The notes beneath the pieces are model-generated. The model was not told the origin of the DNA. It saw only the letters and a program-made list of their open reading frames with translations, and made no database searches. From Ochrobactrum sp. BTU1 (lineage in GTDB: Bacteria; Pseudomonadota; Alphaproteobacteria; Rhizobiales; Rhizobiaceae), in assembly GCA_018798825.1 (NCBI GenBank), contig CP076354.1, forward strand, positions 1,612,001 through 1,676,000: a DNA stretch of 64,000 bases. The letters are read 5' to 3'. The position numbers and the translations under genes were made by a program. Below, in pieces: positions 17,537-25,992 of this stretch (positions are counted from its first letter, which is position 1; each line of letters begins with the position of its first letter).

Positions 17537-18283
17537 ATGCCCGAAGAAAAAAGCCCTATTCGGCCCACCACGCCAGAAGCGATCCAGTTGGCCAAAGCCT
17601 TGCTGCGCACGTCCCGTTATGGCGCAATCGCAGTTCTTGATCCCAAGACGGGCAGACCGCTTGCAAGCCGAGTGGCTGTCGCCACGGACATCGACGGAAC
17701 GCCGATTATTCTCATTTCGGCACTGGCAGCACATACCCCCGGGTTAATCGCCAATCCCGCCTGCTCGCTGCTGCTTGGTGAGGCAGGAAAGGGAGATCCG
17801 CTCGCCCATCCGCGCATCACCCTTCACTGTAATGCCAACAAAATTGAACGAATCTCTAGCGAGTATCCTCGTGTAAGACGGCGTTATCTCAACCATAATC
17901 CCAAGGGCGCTTTATATGTCGACCTGGGAGACTTTGCCTTTTTCCGACTGACAATTGAGTCTGCCAGCCTGAATGGCGGCTTCGGCAAGGCATTTAATCT
18001 GACCAATAACGACCTCACAAACCCGCCTGAGAGCGTCGGTGCAATCGCGGTTTCCGAACAGGACACGATTGATGACCTCAACAACAAATATGGTAACGAA
18101 ATCAATCTTCACGCCGCCCGTCACAAAGACGTGGCAAAAAACTGGAAGATAACGAGTTTCGATCCCGACGGCTTCAATATGTCGAGTGGTGACCACATCA
18201 TCCGCTCTGATTTTTCAGCTCGGGCCGATTCTGGTGAGAACGCAATGAAAATGCTGCAAGGCTTGTTCAAAGCCGAGCGCTGA
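17537..18283 (+). CDS. HugZ-like heme-utilisation / pyridoxamine-phosphate-oxidase-fold protein
   Basis: The 248-residue protein has an N-terminal split-barrel flavin-binding-like domain (ALLRTSRYGAIAVLDPKTGRPLASRVAVATD) and a C-terminal DUF2470-type domain (about residues 165-245, with AVSEQDTIDDLNNKYGN and DPDGFNM). This combination is found in HugZ heme oxygenases and related proteins that release iron from heme. True heme cleavage is inferred from architecture only. No strong ribosome site precedes the ATG. It is divergent from dppA, which in some bacteria carries heme. Confidence 0.75.
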   Translation: MPEEKSPIRPTTPEAIQLAKALLRTSRYGAIAVLDPKTGRPLASRVAVATDIDGTPIILISALAAHTPGLIANPACSLLLGEAGKGDPLAHPRITLHCNANKIERISSEYPRVRRRYLNHNPKGALYVDLGDFAFFRLTIESASLNGGFGKAFNLTNNDLTNPPESVGAIAVSEQDTIDDLNNKYGNEINLHAARHKDVAKNWKITSFDPDGFNMSSGDHIIRSDFSARADSGENAMKMLQGLFKAER

Positions 18284-18382
18284 AACAAAACCCAGCTATT
18301 TTTGGGACAAATCGATGATTTTTTGAGCTGGTTAATATAAGCAAGCCCTTTTCAATTTCTCGGTATAGTATTAATTTTGGGG

Positions 18383-18415
18383 TGTCTGCGGCTAATGAAC
18401 CACAGGCATTTTTTT
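18383..18415 (+). terminator. Terminator between the HugZ-like gene and the ArsR gene
   Basis: TGTCTGCGG pairs with CCACAGGCA (one mismatch and one wobble) across an 8-base loop and is followed by TTTTTTT. It ends the HugZ-like transcript. If the ArsR promoter lies upstream of it, the hairpin would instead act in the ArsR leader. Confidence 0.6.
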
Positions 18416-18449
18416 AACCGAATGCTGTCTTACGGGGGTATGACTGCAA

Positions 18450-18797
18450 ATGACCAATGAACATAATTTTTTTGATTTAATAGAAAACGTTGATCAAGCG
18501 GCTGATTTTCTTTCAGCTCTTGCTAACAACAAAAGACTACTCATTTTGTGCAAGTTACTTCACAATGAAATGTCTGTTGGTGCTTTAGCAAAAGCAATTG
18601 ATCTTAGCCAATCCGCGCTATCCCAGCACCTCGCAAAACTACGGGCACTTGACCTCGTATCGACGCGGCGTGACGCGCAAACCATATATTACATGGTATC
18701 TTCACCACACATCGAGTTGATGTTGTCTACGCTTTCAAGTCTCTATATGAGTCCTGCACCGCGTCGACGTGAGATTGCTGCGGTCGTTCACCAATAA
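18450..18797 (+). CDS. ArsR family regulator, NolR-like
   Basis: The 115-residue winged-helix protein contains LANNKRLLILCKLLHNEMSV then AIDLSQSALSQHLAKLRALD and TRRDAQTIYYMV. This arrangement closely resembles rhizobial NolR, a global repressor of symbiosis and motility genes, and the BigR/HlyU group. The metal-binding CVC motif of ArsR itself is absent. The N-terminal coding sequence is AT-rich compared with its neighbours. GGGGGT lies about 12 bases before the ATG. It stands alone; targets cannot be read from context. Confidence 0.82.
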   Translation: MTNEHNFFDLIENVDQAADFLSALANNKRLLILCKLLHNEMSVGALAKAIDLSQSALSQHLAKLRALDLVSTRRDAQTIYYMVSSPHIELMLSTLSSLYMSPAPRRREIAAVVHQ

Positions 18798-18825
18798 CGC
18801 ACCTATATGAGGCATAAGTCGTGCG

Positions 18826-19653
18826 ATGAAGGAACAAACCGGATCGCACGACTTTGTCGTAAGCATCTCTGATTCTGCCGATGCTCGTTTATCCCCCTAC
18901 ACGAACATTCGCGAAAAAGATCTTGTCGGTCGCCAGCAGCGTTTCATCGCTGAGGGAAAAGTGGTCGTCAACGTTCTGTTCTCCTCTCATGCACGCTTTC
19001 AAACAGAATCCTTGCTCGTTCTGGAAAATCGCCTGAACGGGCTTGAGGAGCAATTAAAACAGCGTCCCGATGGCGTCGTTGTCTATTGTGTGCCTCAATC
19101 CGTTATGGATGAAGTTGCGGGATTTCACGTCCATCGCGGCATTCTCGCGGTCGGACGACGCAAAACTCAGCCAACCCTTGAAGAAATGGTCGGCCAGCTA
19201 CCAGAGAATGCTCTGGTTGTTGTGCTGTGTGGCATTTCCAATCACGACAATGTCGGCTCGATCTTCCGCAATGCGGCAGCATTTGAAGCAGATTGCGTTC
19301 TTATGGATGAGACCTGCTGCGATCCACTTTACCGAAAAGCCATTCGCGTTTCTGTCGGCGCCACGCTGAAAATGCCATATTTCCACGGTGCTTCTATCGA
19401 AGATATCATTGCAGCGCTGCAAGCTGCCAACTTCAATCTATTGGCGTTAAGCCCTTCTTCTGAAACAAGCATCTTCAAGGCACCGGACCATAAAAAACAG
19501 GCTTTGCTGTTAGGTACGGAAGGCGAAGGTTTGCCCCCTCACCTATTACAGCGATTAGCAACGGCACGCATACCGATGTCCAAGGAGTTCGATAGCCTCA
19601 ACGTGGCAACGGCGTCGGGCATAGCATTATCCCGCTTCAGTCGTTTCGATTAA
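18826..19653 (+). CDS. TrmH/SpoU family RNA 2'-O-methyltransferase
   Basis: The 275-residue protein has an N-terminal substrate-binding region and the C-terminal SPOUT fold. The three motifs are visible: LCGISNHDNVGSIFRNAAAF, LLLGTEGEGLPPHLL and IPMSKEFDSLNVATASGIAL. The deep trefoil knot formed by these binds S-adenosylmethionine, and the enzyme methylates ribose 2'-OH in tRNA or rRNA. The exact target nucleotide cannot be told. A strong terminator follows. Confidence 0.87.
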   Translation: MKEQTGSHDFVVSISDSADARLSPYTNIREKDLVGRQQRFIAEGKVVVNVLFSSHARFQTESLLVLENRLNGLEEQLKQRPDGVVVYCVPQSVMDEVAGFHVHRGILAVGRRKTQPTLEEMVGQLPENALVVVLCGISNHDNVGSIFRNAAAFEADCVLMDETCCDPLYRKAIRVSVGATLKMPYFHGASIEDIIAALQAANFNLLALSPSSETSIFKAPDHKKQALLLGTEGEGLPPHLLQRLATARIPMSKEFDSLNVATASGIALSRFSRFD

Positions 19654-19671
19654 AAATAACTATCCAAATGA

Positions 19672-19705
19672 AAAAGCCTCCGAACAATGTCGGAGGCTTT
19701 TGATT
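19672..19705. terminator. Terminator after the SpoU methyltransferase gene
   Basis: AAAAGCCTCCGA (from 19672) pairs with TCGGAGGCTTTT (to 19701) around a 6-base loop. T/A runs flank both sides, so it may also act for the converging mnmA transcript. Confidence 0.85.
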
Positions 19706-19709
19706 TTAT

Positions 19710-19777
19710 AGCATTTCCAGCAAAAGTGCTAAGCGGTTTTGCGTCGGATAATGCGTAAAAACAAACAGTTACAGCGG
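19710..19777. repeat. Interspersed palindromic repeat, family B, copy 1
   Basis: AGCATTTCCAGCAAAAGTGC then TAAGCGGTTTTGCGTCGGA and TAATGCGTAAAAACAAAC. It has the same nested layout as family A but with GCATTTCC outer arms. Another copy is at 37255; a degenerate one is at 24722. Confidence 0.7.
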
Positions 19778-19827
19778 TTCCAACAATTCTTTCTTAACTG
19801 GACCGCTGTAAACGCATATGTCGCGCT

Positions 19828-21024
19828 CTAAGCTGCAGATACCTTTGACGTATTGGCAACCAGACGACGCAGCATTTCTTCTGCCTGCGGTTCACGTTCG
19901 GAGCGACCGATGAAACCGCCGCCAAACACACGCGCAGTGTTCGAATCATCTGAATAGAGAACGCACGCCTGTCCGGGTGCGATACCGCTTTCGCCGTCGA
20001 CCAGCTCCACCCATGTCTTGCCATCTGCATGATGCAGAACAGCTGGACGTGGCGGACGCGTCGAGCGAACCTTTGCGAAGACTTCAATACCGCCCTTTGG
20101 CAGCGCGTCCATCGCACCATCGCCGAGCCAGTTAACATCGCGCAAGAAAACCTTATGGGTTTCAAGGGCTTCACGCGGGCCGACAATCACACGCGTATTG
20201 GCAGCATCAAGATGCACCACATAAAGCGGTTCACCGGTTGCAACACCAATGCCACGGCGCTGGCCGACCGTATAATGAACAATGCCATCATGGCGACCGA
20301 GCACACGACCATCAATATGAACGATATCGCCCGGCGTTGCCGCTTCAGGCTTCAGCTTGGAAATGATGTCGGAATATTTGCCCTGCGGAACAAAGCAGAT
20401 GTCCTGGCTATCCTGCTTCTTGGCAACAGTCAGGCCCATTTCTTCGGCGATTTCGCGAACCTGTGCCTTTGGCAGATGGCCCAGCGGGAAACGCAGATAA
20501 TCGATCTGGTCCTGCGTGGTCGCAAACAGGAAGTAGCTCTGATCACGGTCCGAATCGACCGGGCGGAACATCGCACGATGGTCGCCATTCTGACTGCTGC
20601 GGATATAGTGGCCGGTTGCCAGCGCATCGGCACCAAGCTCACGCGCAGTCTGCAGAAGATCGGAAAACTTTACAGTCTGGTTGCAGGATACGCATGGAAT
20701 CGGCGTTTCACCGCTCACATAGGAATTTGCGAATGGATCGATCACAGCTTCACGAAAGCGTGCTTCATAATCCAATACATAATGAGGAATGCCGAGGCTT
20801 TCTGAAACGCGGCGGGCATCTTCAATGTCCTGGCCAGCGCAGCAAGAACCGGCGCGATGCACTGCCGCACCATGATCGTAAAGCTGCAGCGTTACGCCAA
20901 CAACATCATAGCCTTCACGTTTGAGAATGCCTGCCACAACAGAGGAATCGACGCCGCCCGACATGGCGACGACAACGCGCGTGTCTTCCGGCTTTCCCGG
21001 TAGATCGAGGCTGTTCAGGCTCAT
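19828..21024 (-). CDS. mnmA: tRNA-specific 2-thiouridylase MnmA
   Basis: The 398-residue enzyme has the PP-loop ATP-binding motif [16 protein letters not shown] (about residues 18-33) and the two catalytic cysteine regions, [15 protein letters not shown] and [14 protein letters not shown]. The active Cys pair adenylates and thiolates U34 of tRNA-Lys, -Glu and -Gln at the wobble position. Length and the C-terminal beta-barrel ([17 protein letters not shown]) match the family. The promoter at 21082-21110 is a near-consensus alphaproteobacterial one. Confidence 0.95.
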   Translation of the reverse strand: MSLNSLDLPGKPEDTRVVVAMSGGVDSSVVAGILKREGYDVVGVTLQLYDHGAAVHRAGSCCAGQDIEDARRVSESLGIPHYVLDYEARFREAVIDPFANSYVSGETPIPCVSCNQTVKFSDLLQTARELGADALATGHYIRSSQNGDHRAMFRPVDSDRDQSYFLFATTQDQIDYLRFPLGHLPKAQVREIAEEMGLTVAKKQDSQDICFVPQGKYSDIISKLKPEAATPGDIVHIDGRVLGRHDGIVHYTVGQRRGIGVATGEPLYVVHLDAANTRVIVGPREALETHKVFLRDVNWLGDGAMDALPKGGIEVFAKVRSTRPPRPAVLHHADGKTWVELVDGESGIAPGQACVLYSDDSNTARVFGGGFIGRSEREPQAEEMLRRLVANTSKVSAA

Positions 21025-21081
21025 GATTATTTCCAGCTTCCGGGCAAATGCCCTGCTTTTAAAAGTTTAGGTTTGTGCCCT

Positions 21082-21110
21082 ATATAGGTCACACAACGGG
21101 TACTTGCCAA
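21082..21110 (-). promoter_or_regulatory. mnmA promoter
   Basis: The minus strand reads TTGGCA, exactly 17 bases, then CTATAT. This is close to the alphaproteobacterial sigma-70 consensus CTTGAC-N17-CTATAT and lies about 60 bases before the mnmA start. Confidence 0.7.
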
Positions 21111-21204
21111 GATGTCGCAGCAAAAACAGTGGCCGTTTTGCGGCATTGCAACCACAAATTCCCGTGAGACTTTTTATCAAATGCCTGCCAAGCCTGGTTT
21201 TTTT

Positions 21205-21235
21205 ATGACTTTCTTTCAAAATAAGTCATTTTTTT
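21205..21235 (+). terminator. Unassigned plus-strand terminator upstream of sciP
   Basis: ATGACTT pairs with AAGTCAT around an 11-base loop and is followed by seven Ts. A smaller CCA/TGG hairpin with a seven-T run lies just before it. No annotated plus-strand gene ends here, so it may end a small RNA or act as a leader attenuator for sciP. Confidence 0.5.
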
Positions 21236-21336
21236 GCAAGTGTTACCAGAGAGTTACCGCCTGTTTAGGTAATTCTTAAAGCTGTGGCGTTAGTCTCGGT
21301 CTCGATTAGGTCCTTGAGTGTTGTGTAGAGAGTACA

Positions 21337-21612
21337 ATGACCGATCTGACAAGACCGCGTATAAAATATGTTATCGGTCCTGATGGCAGTCCACTGACCA
21401 TCGCGGACCTCCCGCCCGCCACTACAAGGCGCTGGGTCATTCGCCGTAAGGCTGAAGTTGTCGCCGCTGTACGCGGTGGGCTTCTCAGCCTTGAGGAAGC
21501 ATGTCAGCGTTATACCTTGACGGTGGAGGAGTTTCTTGGCTGGCAGTCCTCGATCGATGAGCATGGTCTCGCCGGTCTCAGGACCACACGTATCCAGCAA
21601 TATAGACACTAA
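21337..21612 (+). CDS. sciP: CtrA inhibitor SciP (DUF1153)
   Basis: The 91-residue protein, starting MTDLTRPRIKYVIGPDG and containing ATTRRWVIRRKAEVVAAVRG and LLSLEEACQRYTLTVEEFLG, is the DUF1153 family. In Caulobacter this is SciP, a small helix-turn-helix protein that binds CtrA at its promoters and blocks activation in G1. It lies about 3.1 kb from ctrA, so regulator and target are close together. A strong GC-rich terminator follows. Confidence 0.92.
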   Translation: MTDLTRPRIKYVIGPDGSPLTIADLPPATTRRWVIRRKAEVVAAVRGGLLSLEEACQRYTLTVEEFLGWQSSIDEHGLAGLRTTRIQQYRH

Positions 21613-21655
21613 TAATCTGCCGGTTTCTCCGGAAAAGGCAGATACGCAAATTAAG

Positions 21656-21686
21656 CCCCGGCCGGGTTAACCGGCCGGGGTTTTTC
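21656..21686 (+). terminator. sciP terminator
   Basis: CCCCGGCCGG and CCGGCCGGGG form a perfect 10-bp stem with a 5-base loop, followed by TTTTTCTTT. Confidence 0.9.
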
Positions 21687-21741
21687 TTTGGCCATTCATG
21701 ACTATATCAATGAGAACTGAAACCCTCATGGGGAGACTGGA

Positions 21742-22038
21742 ATGGCCGAAAATATTCAGATCCAGAAAGCTGACAGCACCGATAGTGGTCGTTACTTTGC
21801 CAATATCGATGGCGACGAAGCGGAGATGACTTATACAAAGCTCGGGCCTGCACTGATCTCTATCGATCACACCTTCGTGCCCGATTCCATGCGTGGCAAA
21901 GGTGTAGCGCAGGCCTTAGCGCTAAATGCTGTCGAAGACGCCCGTAAAACCGGCTGGAAAATCATCCCACGCTGCAGTTTCATGCAGGCACAGGTCAAGC
22001 GCCATCCAGATTGGTCAGACGTTATAGCCAGTGATTGA
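21742..22038 (+). CDS. Small GNAT-type N-acetyltransferase
   Basis: This 98-residue protein has AEMTYTKLGPALISIDHTFV followed by RGKGVAQALALNAVEDARKT, the acetyl-CoA-binding loop of the short YjdJ/NATD1-like GNAT group. Substrate unknown. GGGGAGA precedes the ATG. It ends two bases before the converging coiled-coil gene. Confidence 0.82.
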   Translation: MAENIQIQKADSTDSGRYFANIDGDEAEMTYTKLGPALISIDHTFVPDSMRGKGVAQALALNAVEDARKTGWKIIPRCSFMQAQVKRHPDWSDVIASD

Positions 22039-22040
22039 TA

Positions 22041-22970
22041 TCAGCGCAGATCGCGGATGCGACTGGCAAGGCTCTTTGGGCTGGCATTTTTGCCCTTGCC
22101 AACTGAACCTTCAGCGTCAAGCAACTTATGGATAGGCGAGTTTTCGCCTTCCTTCTCTGCGGTGACTGCAACCATGCGCGCGGCCAAGGCTGCCATCTCT
22201 TCGCGAAGCGCCGCATTTTCTTTTGAGAATTCTGCGGGTTGCTCTGTTTCGGCGTTTGATGCCGAACCCTTGCGGGTAAAGCGCTCGAGCTTTTCCTGAG
22301 CGTCGGAGAAATCGGTAATCAGCTTGTCGAGTTTGGCCTGCAATTCAGTATTGCGGCGCTTCTCGCTCTTTAATTCAGTCTGTGCTGTCGTCAATTGCGT
22401 CGAAACCTCATTATAGCGGGCAGATGCATCTTTACGTTCCCGACGCATTTCGCTCATCTCATTCATCAGACGACCATGTTCGGTCTCTTTGGCACTCATT
22501 TCGATACGTAGCGTATCGGCCAGTTCTTCGAGAGATGAAAGATGTTTCTGCAGCCGCTCAACCTCGGCCTCAACAATTTCTGCTTTTTCAGCAGCAGTGT
22601 CGCGTTCCGATATCGTTTCTGCGACCTGCTTTGCACGTTCCGCCAGTGTCTCTTTTAGCTGTGCGATATCATTTTCCAATGAAGCGAAACGCTTGAGTTC
22701 ATCATTCTGCTTGCCGAGCTCGATCAGCTGGCCGGATGATTTATCACGTTCAAGCTTGAGCTGCTGTGCAAGCTTGCTGGCCACCACCGCATGTTCGGCT
22801 CTCAGGCCATCCCGATCCGCTCTGATTTCAGCAAGCGTTATCGGCAGTTCGGCTTGAACCTGCCGACGCGCCAGAAAGAAAGCGCGGCGCCAAACCGAAG
22901 GACCAAGCAGAACCACGACGAAAACCGCCACGAGAACGCCAAGTATGAAAATGAGCGCAGACTGGATCAC
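22041..22970 (-). CDS. Membrane-anchored coiled-coil protein of unknown function
   Basis: The 309-residue protein starts with one membrane helix (SALIFILGVLVAVFVVVLLG, about residues 4-23). A long charged, heptad-like region follows from about residue 40 to 235, rich in Glu, Lys, Leu and Ala (for example AQLKETLAERAKQVAETI), then a short tail. I do not recognise a named family; the layout suggests an inner-membrane tether with a cytoplasmic coiled coil. The start is GTG with a weak ribosome site. It lies in the eipA-chpT-ctrA neighbourhood and is downstream of eipA on the same strand. Confidence 0.65.
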   Translation of the reverse strand: MIQSALIFILGVLVAVFVVVLLGPSVWRRAFFLARRQVQAELPITLAEIRADRDGLRAEHAVVASKLAQQLKLERDKSSGQLIELGKQNDELKRFASLENDIAQLKETLAERAKQVAETISERDTAAEKAEIVEAEVERLQKHLSSLEELADTLRIEMSAKETEHGRLMNEMSEMRRERKDASARYNEVSTQLTTAQTELKSEKRRNTELQAKLDKLITDFSDAQEKLERFTRKGSASNAETEQPAEFSKENAALREEMAALAARMVAVTAEKEGENSPIHKLLDAEGSVGKGKNASPKSLASRIRDLR

Positions 22971-22999
22971 GGCTTTGTCACTAAATGGGAAAATGGACC

Positions 23000-23035
23000 A
23001 GCCAAAAGACTTGGCTGGTTGTTATTCATAATGGA
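23000..23035 (-). terminator. Hairpin between eipA and the coiled-coil gene
   Basis: ACCAGCCAA pairs with TTGGCTGGT around a short loop. The minus-strand side is followed by CCATTTTCCC, a weak U tract, so it may partly end the eipA transcript. Confidence 0.5.
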
Positions 23036-23072
23036 GCGGCGTTCCGCTTTCCAGCTCGAACGCCAGTCCAAA

Positions 23073-23675
23073 TCAGAATGGGTTCCAGGTCGGAGCCGCA
23101 GAAAGCTTCAGATAACCAATATTGACGCCAAGGCGGGCACCAACGCCCGTACGAATTGGCACCAGCATGATATTCTGACGCTTTAGCACGTTGAAGCCTG
23201 CTCCGGCGATCACATAAGCAGAACCTGCAACGCCGGCATAACGCCCATAAAGGCTCTGAATATCGTCGAGATTATAGACGAGCATCATGACGCGCGAGCC
23301 TTGCCCGCCGAAATCCCAGCCGAGCGACGGACCCTGCCAGAACGTGCGATGATCGCCAGCATTCTTGGTGTAGAGCGTACCTTCGCCATAGGTGAGACCA
23401 CCTATGAAGGCACCAGACCCCTCTTCACCCAGAATATAGCCATTGGGAAGACCGAAGCTCTGGAACGCCTTTTCGACTGCGCTGGCGATACCGCCAGATG
23501 TCGAACCGAAGAACCGGTGTCCGGATTCAACAACTTCCTCAGCCGAATATGTGTTGCTGCTCTGTGCCTGCGCTTTGTGCGGCACGGCGATGATGGAGAT
23601 CAGAAAGGCCGCAAAGAACGCTACAATATACGCCGCGTTGCGGAACCTGATCTGCGACAGGGACGGTATGGCCAT
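23073..23675 (-). CDS. eipA: DUF1134 periplasmic protein, EipA-like
   Basis: The 200-residue protein has a signal sequence (IVAFFAAFLISIIAVPHKAQA, about residues 17-37). The DUF1134 domain follows, with YSAEEVVESGHRFFGSTSGG, LTYGEGTLYTKN and QGPSLGWDFGGQGSRVMMLVY. In Brucella abortus the DUF1134 protein EipA is periplasmic, is controlled by CtrA, and is needed for envelope stress resistance and virulence. Its position next to chpT and ctrA fits that gene. AAGGAATT precedes the ATG. Confidence 0.88.
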   Translation of the reverse strand: MAIPSLSQIRFRNAAYIVAFFAAFLISIIAVPHKAQAQSSNTYSAEEVVESGHRFFGSTSGGIASAVEKAFQSFGLPNGYILGEEGSGAFIGGLTYGEGTLYTKNAGDHRTFWQGPSLGWDFGGQGSRVMMLVYNLDDIQSLYGRYAGVAGSAYVIAGAGFNVLKRQNIMLVPIRTGVGARLGVNIGYLKLSAAPTWNPF

Positions 23676-23987
23676 CTATAATTCCTTTTGCCTACCAGCT
23701 TCTCTGTCTGACGGCCCTGTTAAAAGCCTGGCAGCGCTTCTTGCGAGCACTTTGCCGAATCGCGCGTAGTTTAACCGCGAATTTATTGTCTAAATCTTTA
23801 AGCGCCGAAATTGGCTTTAGAATGGCGGCAAAAAACAGCTTTCTTGCGGCAACAGGACGTCGCGTGTATCCAGATTCCTAAGGTTCCCGGTGGTGATTCG
23901 TCGGGATTATGCTCATCAACTGATTGCCGCCTGACATTCGATTACAAAGTCGATTCGCAGAGCCGGTTCGCGCCTGGAGAAAACACC
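23676..23987. promoter_or_regulatory. Divergent promoter region of eipA and chpT
   Basis: This 312-base spacer holds both promoters. TTAACCGCGAATTTA at about 23771 resembles the CtrA site (TTAA-N7-TTAA) with one mismatch, which would fit known control of eipA by CtrA. No other strong element is seen. Confidence 0.4.
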
Positions 23988-24617
23988 ATGCCATTGCCCG
24001 TTACCCTGTCCGCACTCGATCTTGGTGCGCTTCTGTGCAGCCGGATCTGTCATGACATCATCTCGCCGGTTGGCGCCATTAACAATGGTCTCGAACTGCT
24101 CGAAGAAGGTGGCGCTGACGAAGACGCAATGGCGCTCATCAAGTCGAGCGCGCGCAATGCTTCGGCCCGCCTTCAGTTTGCCCGCATCGCGTTCGGTGCA
24201 GCCGGTTCCGCAGGCGTACAGATCGATACCGGCGATGCCCAGCACGTCGCAACCGAATATTTCAAGAATGAAAAGCCGGAATTGACCTGGGAAGGTGCCC
24301 GCGTTCTGCTGCCAAAGAACAAGGTCAAGCTTTTGCTCAACCTGCTTCTGATCAGCAATGCAGCCATTCCACGCGGTGGTTCGCTGGCTGTTCGCCTCGA
24401 AAATGGCGACACCAATCCACGTTTTGTCATCACCGCCAAAGGCCGGATGCTGCGCGTACCGCCAAAGTTCCTCGAACTGCATTCAGGCGCAGAGCCGGAA
24501 GAGCCAATCGACGCCCATGCGGTTCAACCATACTACACACTGCTTCTGGCTGAAGATGCAGGCATGACCATTTCCATCCATGCGACTGCCGAAGACATCG
24601 TCTTCGCCGCAGAATAA
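23988..24617 (+). CDS. chpT: Histidine phosphotransferase ChpT
   Basis: The 209-residue protein starts MPLPVTLSALDLGALLCSRI and has the phosphoacceptor region CSRICHDIISPVGAINNGLE, with His22 as the expected phosphorylated residue. A degenerate, non-ATP-binding kinase-like C-terminal domain follows. ChpT passes phosphate from the hybrid kinase CckA to CtrA and CpdR and so couples cell-cycle signalling to transcription. The ATG at 23988 gives the expected length; upstream frame extension is not homologous. It is divergent from eipA and converges on ctrA. Confidence 0.93.
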   Translation: MPLPVTLSALDLGALLCSRICHDIISPVGAINNGLELLEEGGADEDAMALIKSSARNASARLQFARIAFGAAGSAGVQIDTGDAQHVATEYFKNEKPELTWEGARVLLPKNKVKLLLNLLLISNAAIPRGGSLAVRLENGDTNPRFVITAKGRMLRVPPKFLELHSGAEPEEPIDAHAVQPYYTLLLAEDAGMTISIHATAEDIVFAAE

Positions 24618-24635
24618 GACGCATTTCTTTACGGA

Positions 24636-24668
24636 AAAGGCGCAGGGTAAAACCTGCGCCTTTTTTGT
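24636..24668 (+). terminator. chpT terminator
   Basis: AAAGGCGCAGG pairs with CCTGCGCCTTT around a 6-base loop, followed by TTTTTGTTT on the plus strand. Confidence 0.88.
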
Positions 24669-24678
24669 TTGCGACCCC

Positions 24679-24712
24679 ATAAAAGAAAAGGCCCCGCTTG
24701 CGCGGAGCCTTA
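24679..24712 (-). terminator. ctrA terminator
   Basis: On the minus strand AAGGCTCCGC pairs with GCGGGGCCTT (one mismatch) around GCAA, followed by TTCTTTT. Confidence 0.8.
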
Positions 24713-24721
24713 TTCAATCAG

Positions 24722-24760
24722 GTATTTCCAGCAAAACTGCTAAGTGCTTTGAAAACGCTT
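24722..24760. repeat. Degenerate family B repeat
   Basis: GTATTTCCAGCAAAACTGC then TAAGTGCTTT matches the first half of the family B repeat with several differences. It touches the ctrA stop codon. Confidence 0.4.
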
Positions 24761-25460
24761 ATGCGCTTTCACGCAGTTCTGTGCCATCTGGCTCGCGCAG
24801 CACATAGCCGCGACCCCAAACGGTTTCGATGTAGCTCTGGCTGCCGGAAACGGCATCAAGCTTCTTGCGCAGCTTGCAGATAAACACGTCGATGATCTTC
24901 AGCTCAGGCTCGTCCATACCGCCATAAAGGTGGTTGAGGAACATTTCCTTGGTGAGCGTCGTGCCCTTGCGGAGCGAAAGAAGCTCGAGCATCTGATATT
25001 CTTTGCCGGTCAGGTGAACGCGCTGACCACCAACCTCAACCGTCTTGGCGTCGAGGTTAACAATCAGGTCGCCAGTGGTGATGACCGACTGGGCATGGCC
25101 CTTGGAGCGACGAACAATCGCATGAATACGGGCGATCAGCTCGTCCTTGTGGAACGGCTTCGTCATGTAGTCGTCTGCACCGAAGCCCAGACCACGAACC
25201 TTGTCCTCAATGCCAGCCATGCCGGAGAGGATGAGGATTGGTGTCTTGACCTTCGAAAGGCGCAAGGTACGCAGAACTTCATAACCGGACATGTCCGGCA
25301 AATTCAGGTCCAGCAAGATGATGTCGTAATCATAAAGCTTGCCGAGATCGATGCCTTCTTCACCCAGATCGGTGGTGTAGACATTGAAGCTCTCGGACTT
25401 CAGCATCAATTCAATGCTCTGTGCGATAGCACTGTCGTCTTCAATCAAAAGGACGCGCAT
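24759..25460 (-). CDS. ctrA: Cell-cycle master response regulator CtrA
   Basis: The 233-residue OmpR-type response regulator begins [20 protein letters not shown]. Asp51 ([11 protein letters not shown]) is the phosphorylation site and MTKPF holds the conserved Lys. The C-terminal winged helix includes [20 protein letters not shown] and the recognition helix region FICKLRKKL. CtrA is essential in Brucella and Caulobacter; it controls division, envelope and replication genes. The last residues (TELRESA) differ from the Caulobacter degradation tail and end in a small residue pair. Upstream are six GANTC sites and a TTAACCAT box, pointing to methylation and self-control. Confidence 0.97.
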   Translation of the reverse strand: MRVLLIEDDSAIAQSIELMLKSESFNVYTTDLGEEGIDLGKLYDYDIILLDLNLPDMSGYEVLRTLRLSKVKTPILILSGMAGIEDKVRGLGFGADDYMTKPFHKDELIARIHAIVRRSKGHAQSVITTGDLIVNLDAKTVEVGGQRVHLTGKEYQMLELLSLRKGTTLTKEMFLNHLYGGMDEPELKIIDVFICKLRKKLDAVSGSQSYIETVWGRGYVLREPDGTELRESA

Positions 25461-25992
25461 ATCTTATCCCCTTTCCGCCGCTGATCAGTTTTCCCTCACG
25501 GCAGCTGACGGAACTGTCGTTGCCTTAGCATGAAGGTGCCTGCAAATGGTTAACAAAATATGATTCCGGTTGGCAAGTACAATTCTTTCCAGTTTAGAAA
25601 AAACTCTTATCCAACTGAATCATATGTAATTATTCGACTCATTAGACCCTTATGAATCACATTAAGAAAACTTCCTAAGTGATTCATTTGACTCTAGCTT
25701 TCACCTGTTACTCAAAAACCACACCAGATTTACCGAGCCTTAATTCCTAACGCGTATGATTAACGTTGCCGGTAAAGGAATGGTTACCAAAAGGGCGAAA
25801 TCTTAACTTTTTGTTTCGCTTATTGAGGCTGTTCTTAAAATTGGTGGCAGAGCTGGAGCCCTTAAAAGCCAGGCATTGCAACGGATTTCACGGCATATTG
25901 TGGGAAAACCGCCCGCATATATGCCTGTTAATAAAGTCGGGGGGAACGCCCCAACGTTAAGAGAGCTGGTTGGTGTTCAAGGAGTATTGCGT
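25461..25992. other. Divergent intergenic region between ctrA and the FliJ-like gene
   Basis: The spacer is 532 bases. The ctrA side contains the control elements listed separately. The FliJ-like side contains further TTAAC motifs at about 25771 and 25803, possible CtrA half-sites. Confidence 0.5.
25546..25694 (-). promoter_or_regulatory. ctrA control region: CtrA box and GANTC cluster
   Basis: TTAACCAT on the minus strand (25546-25553) matches the CtrA half-site. GANTC, the target of the cell-cycle methyltransferase CcrM, occurs at 25562, 25617, 25636, 25654, 25681 and 25690, five of them within 78 bases. In Caulobacter a GANTC in a ctrA promoter makes its firing depend on replication-linked hemimethylation. 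Confidence 0.7.
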
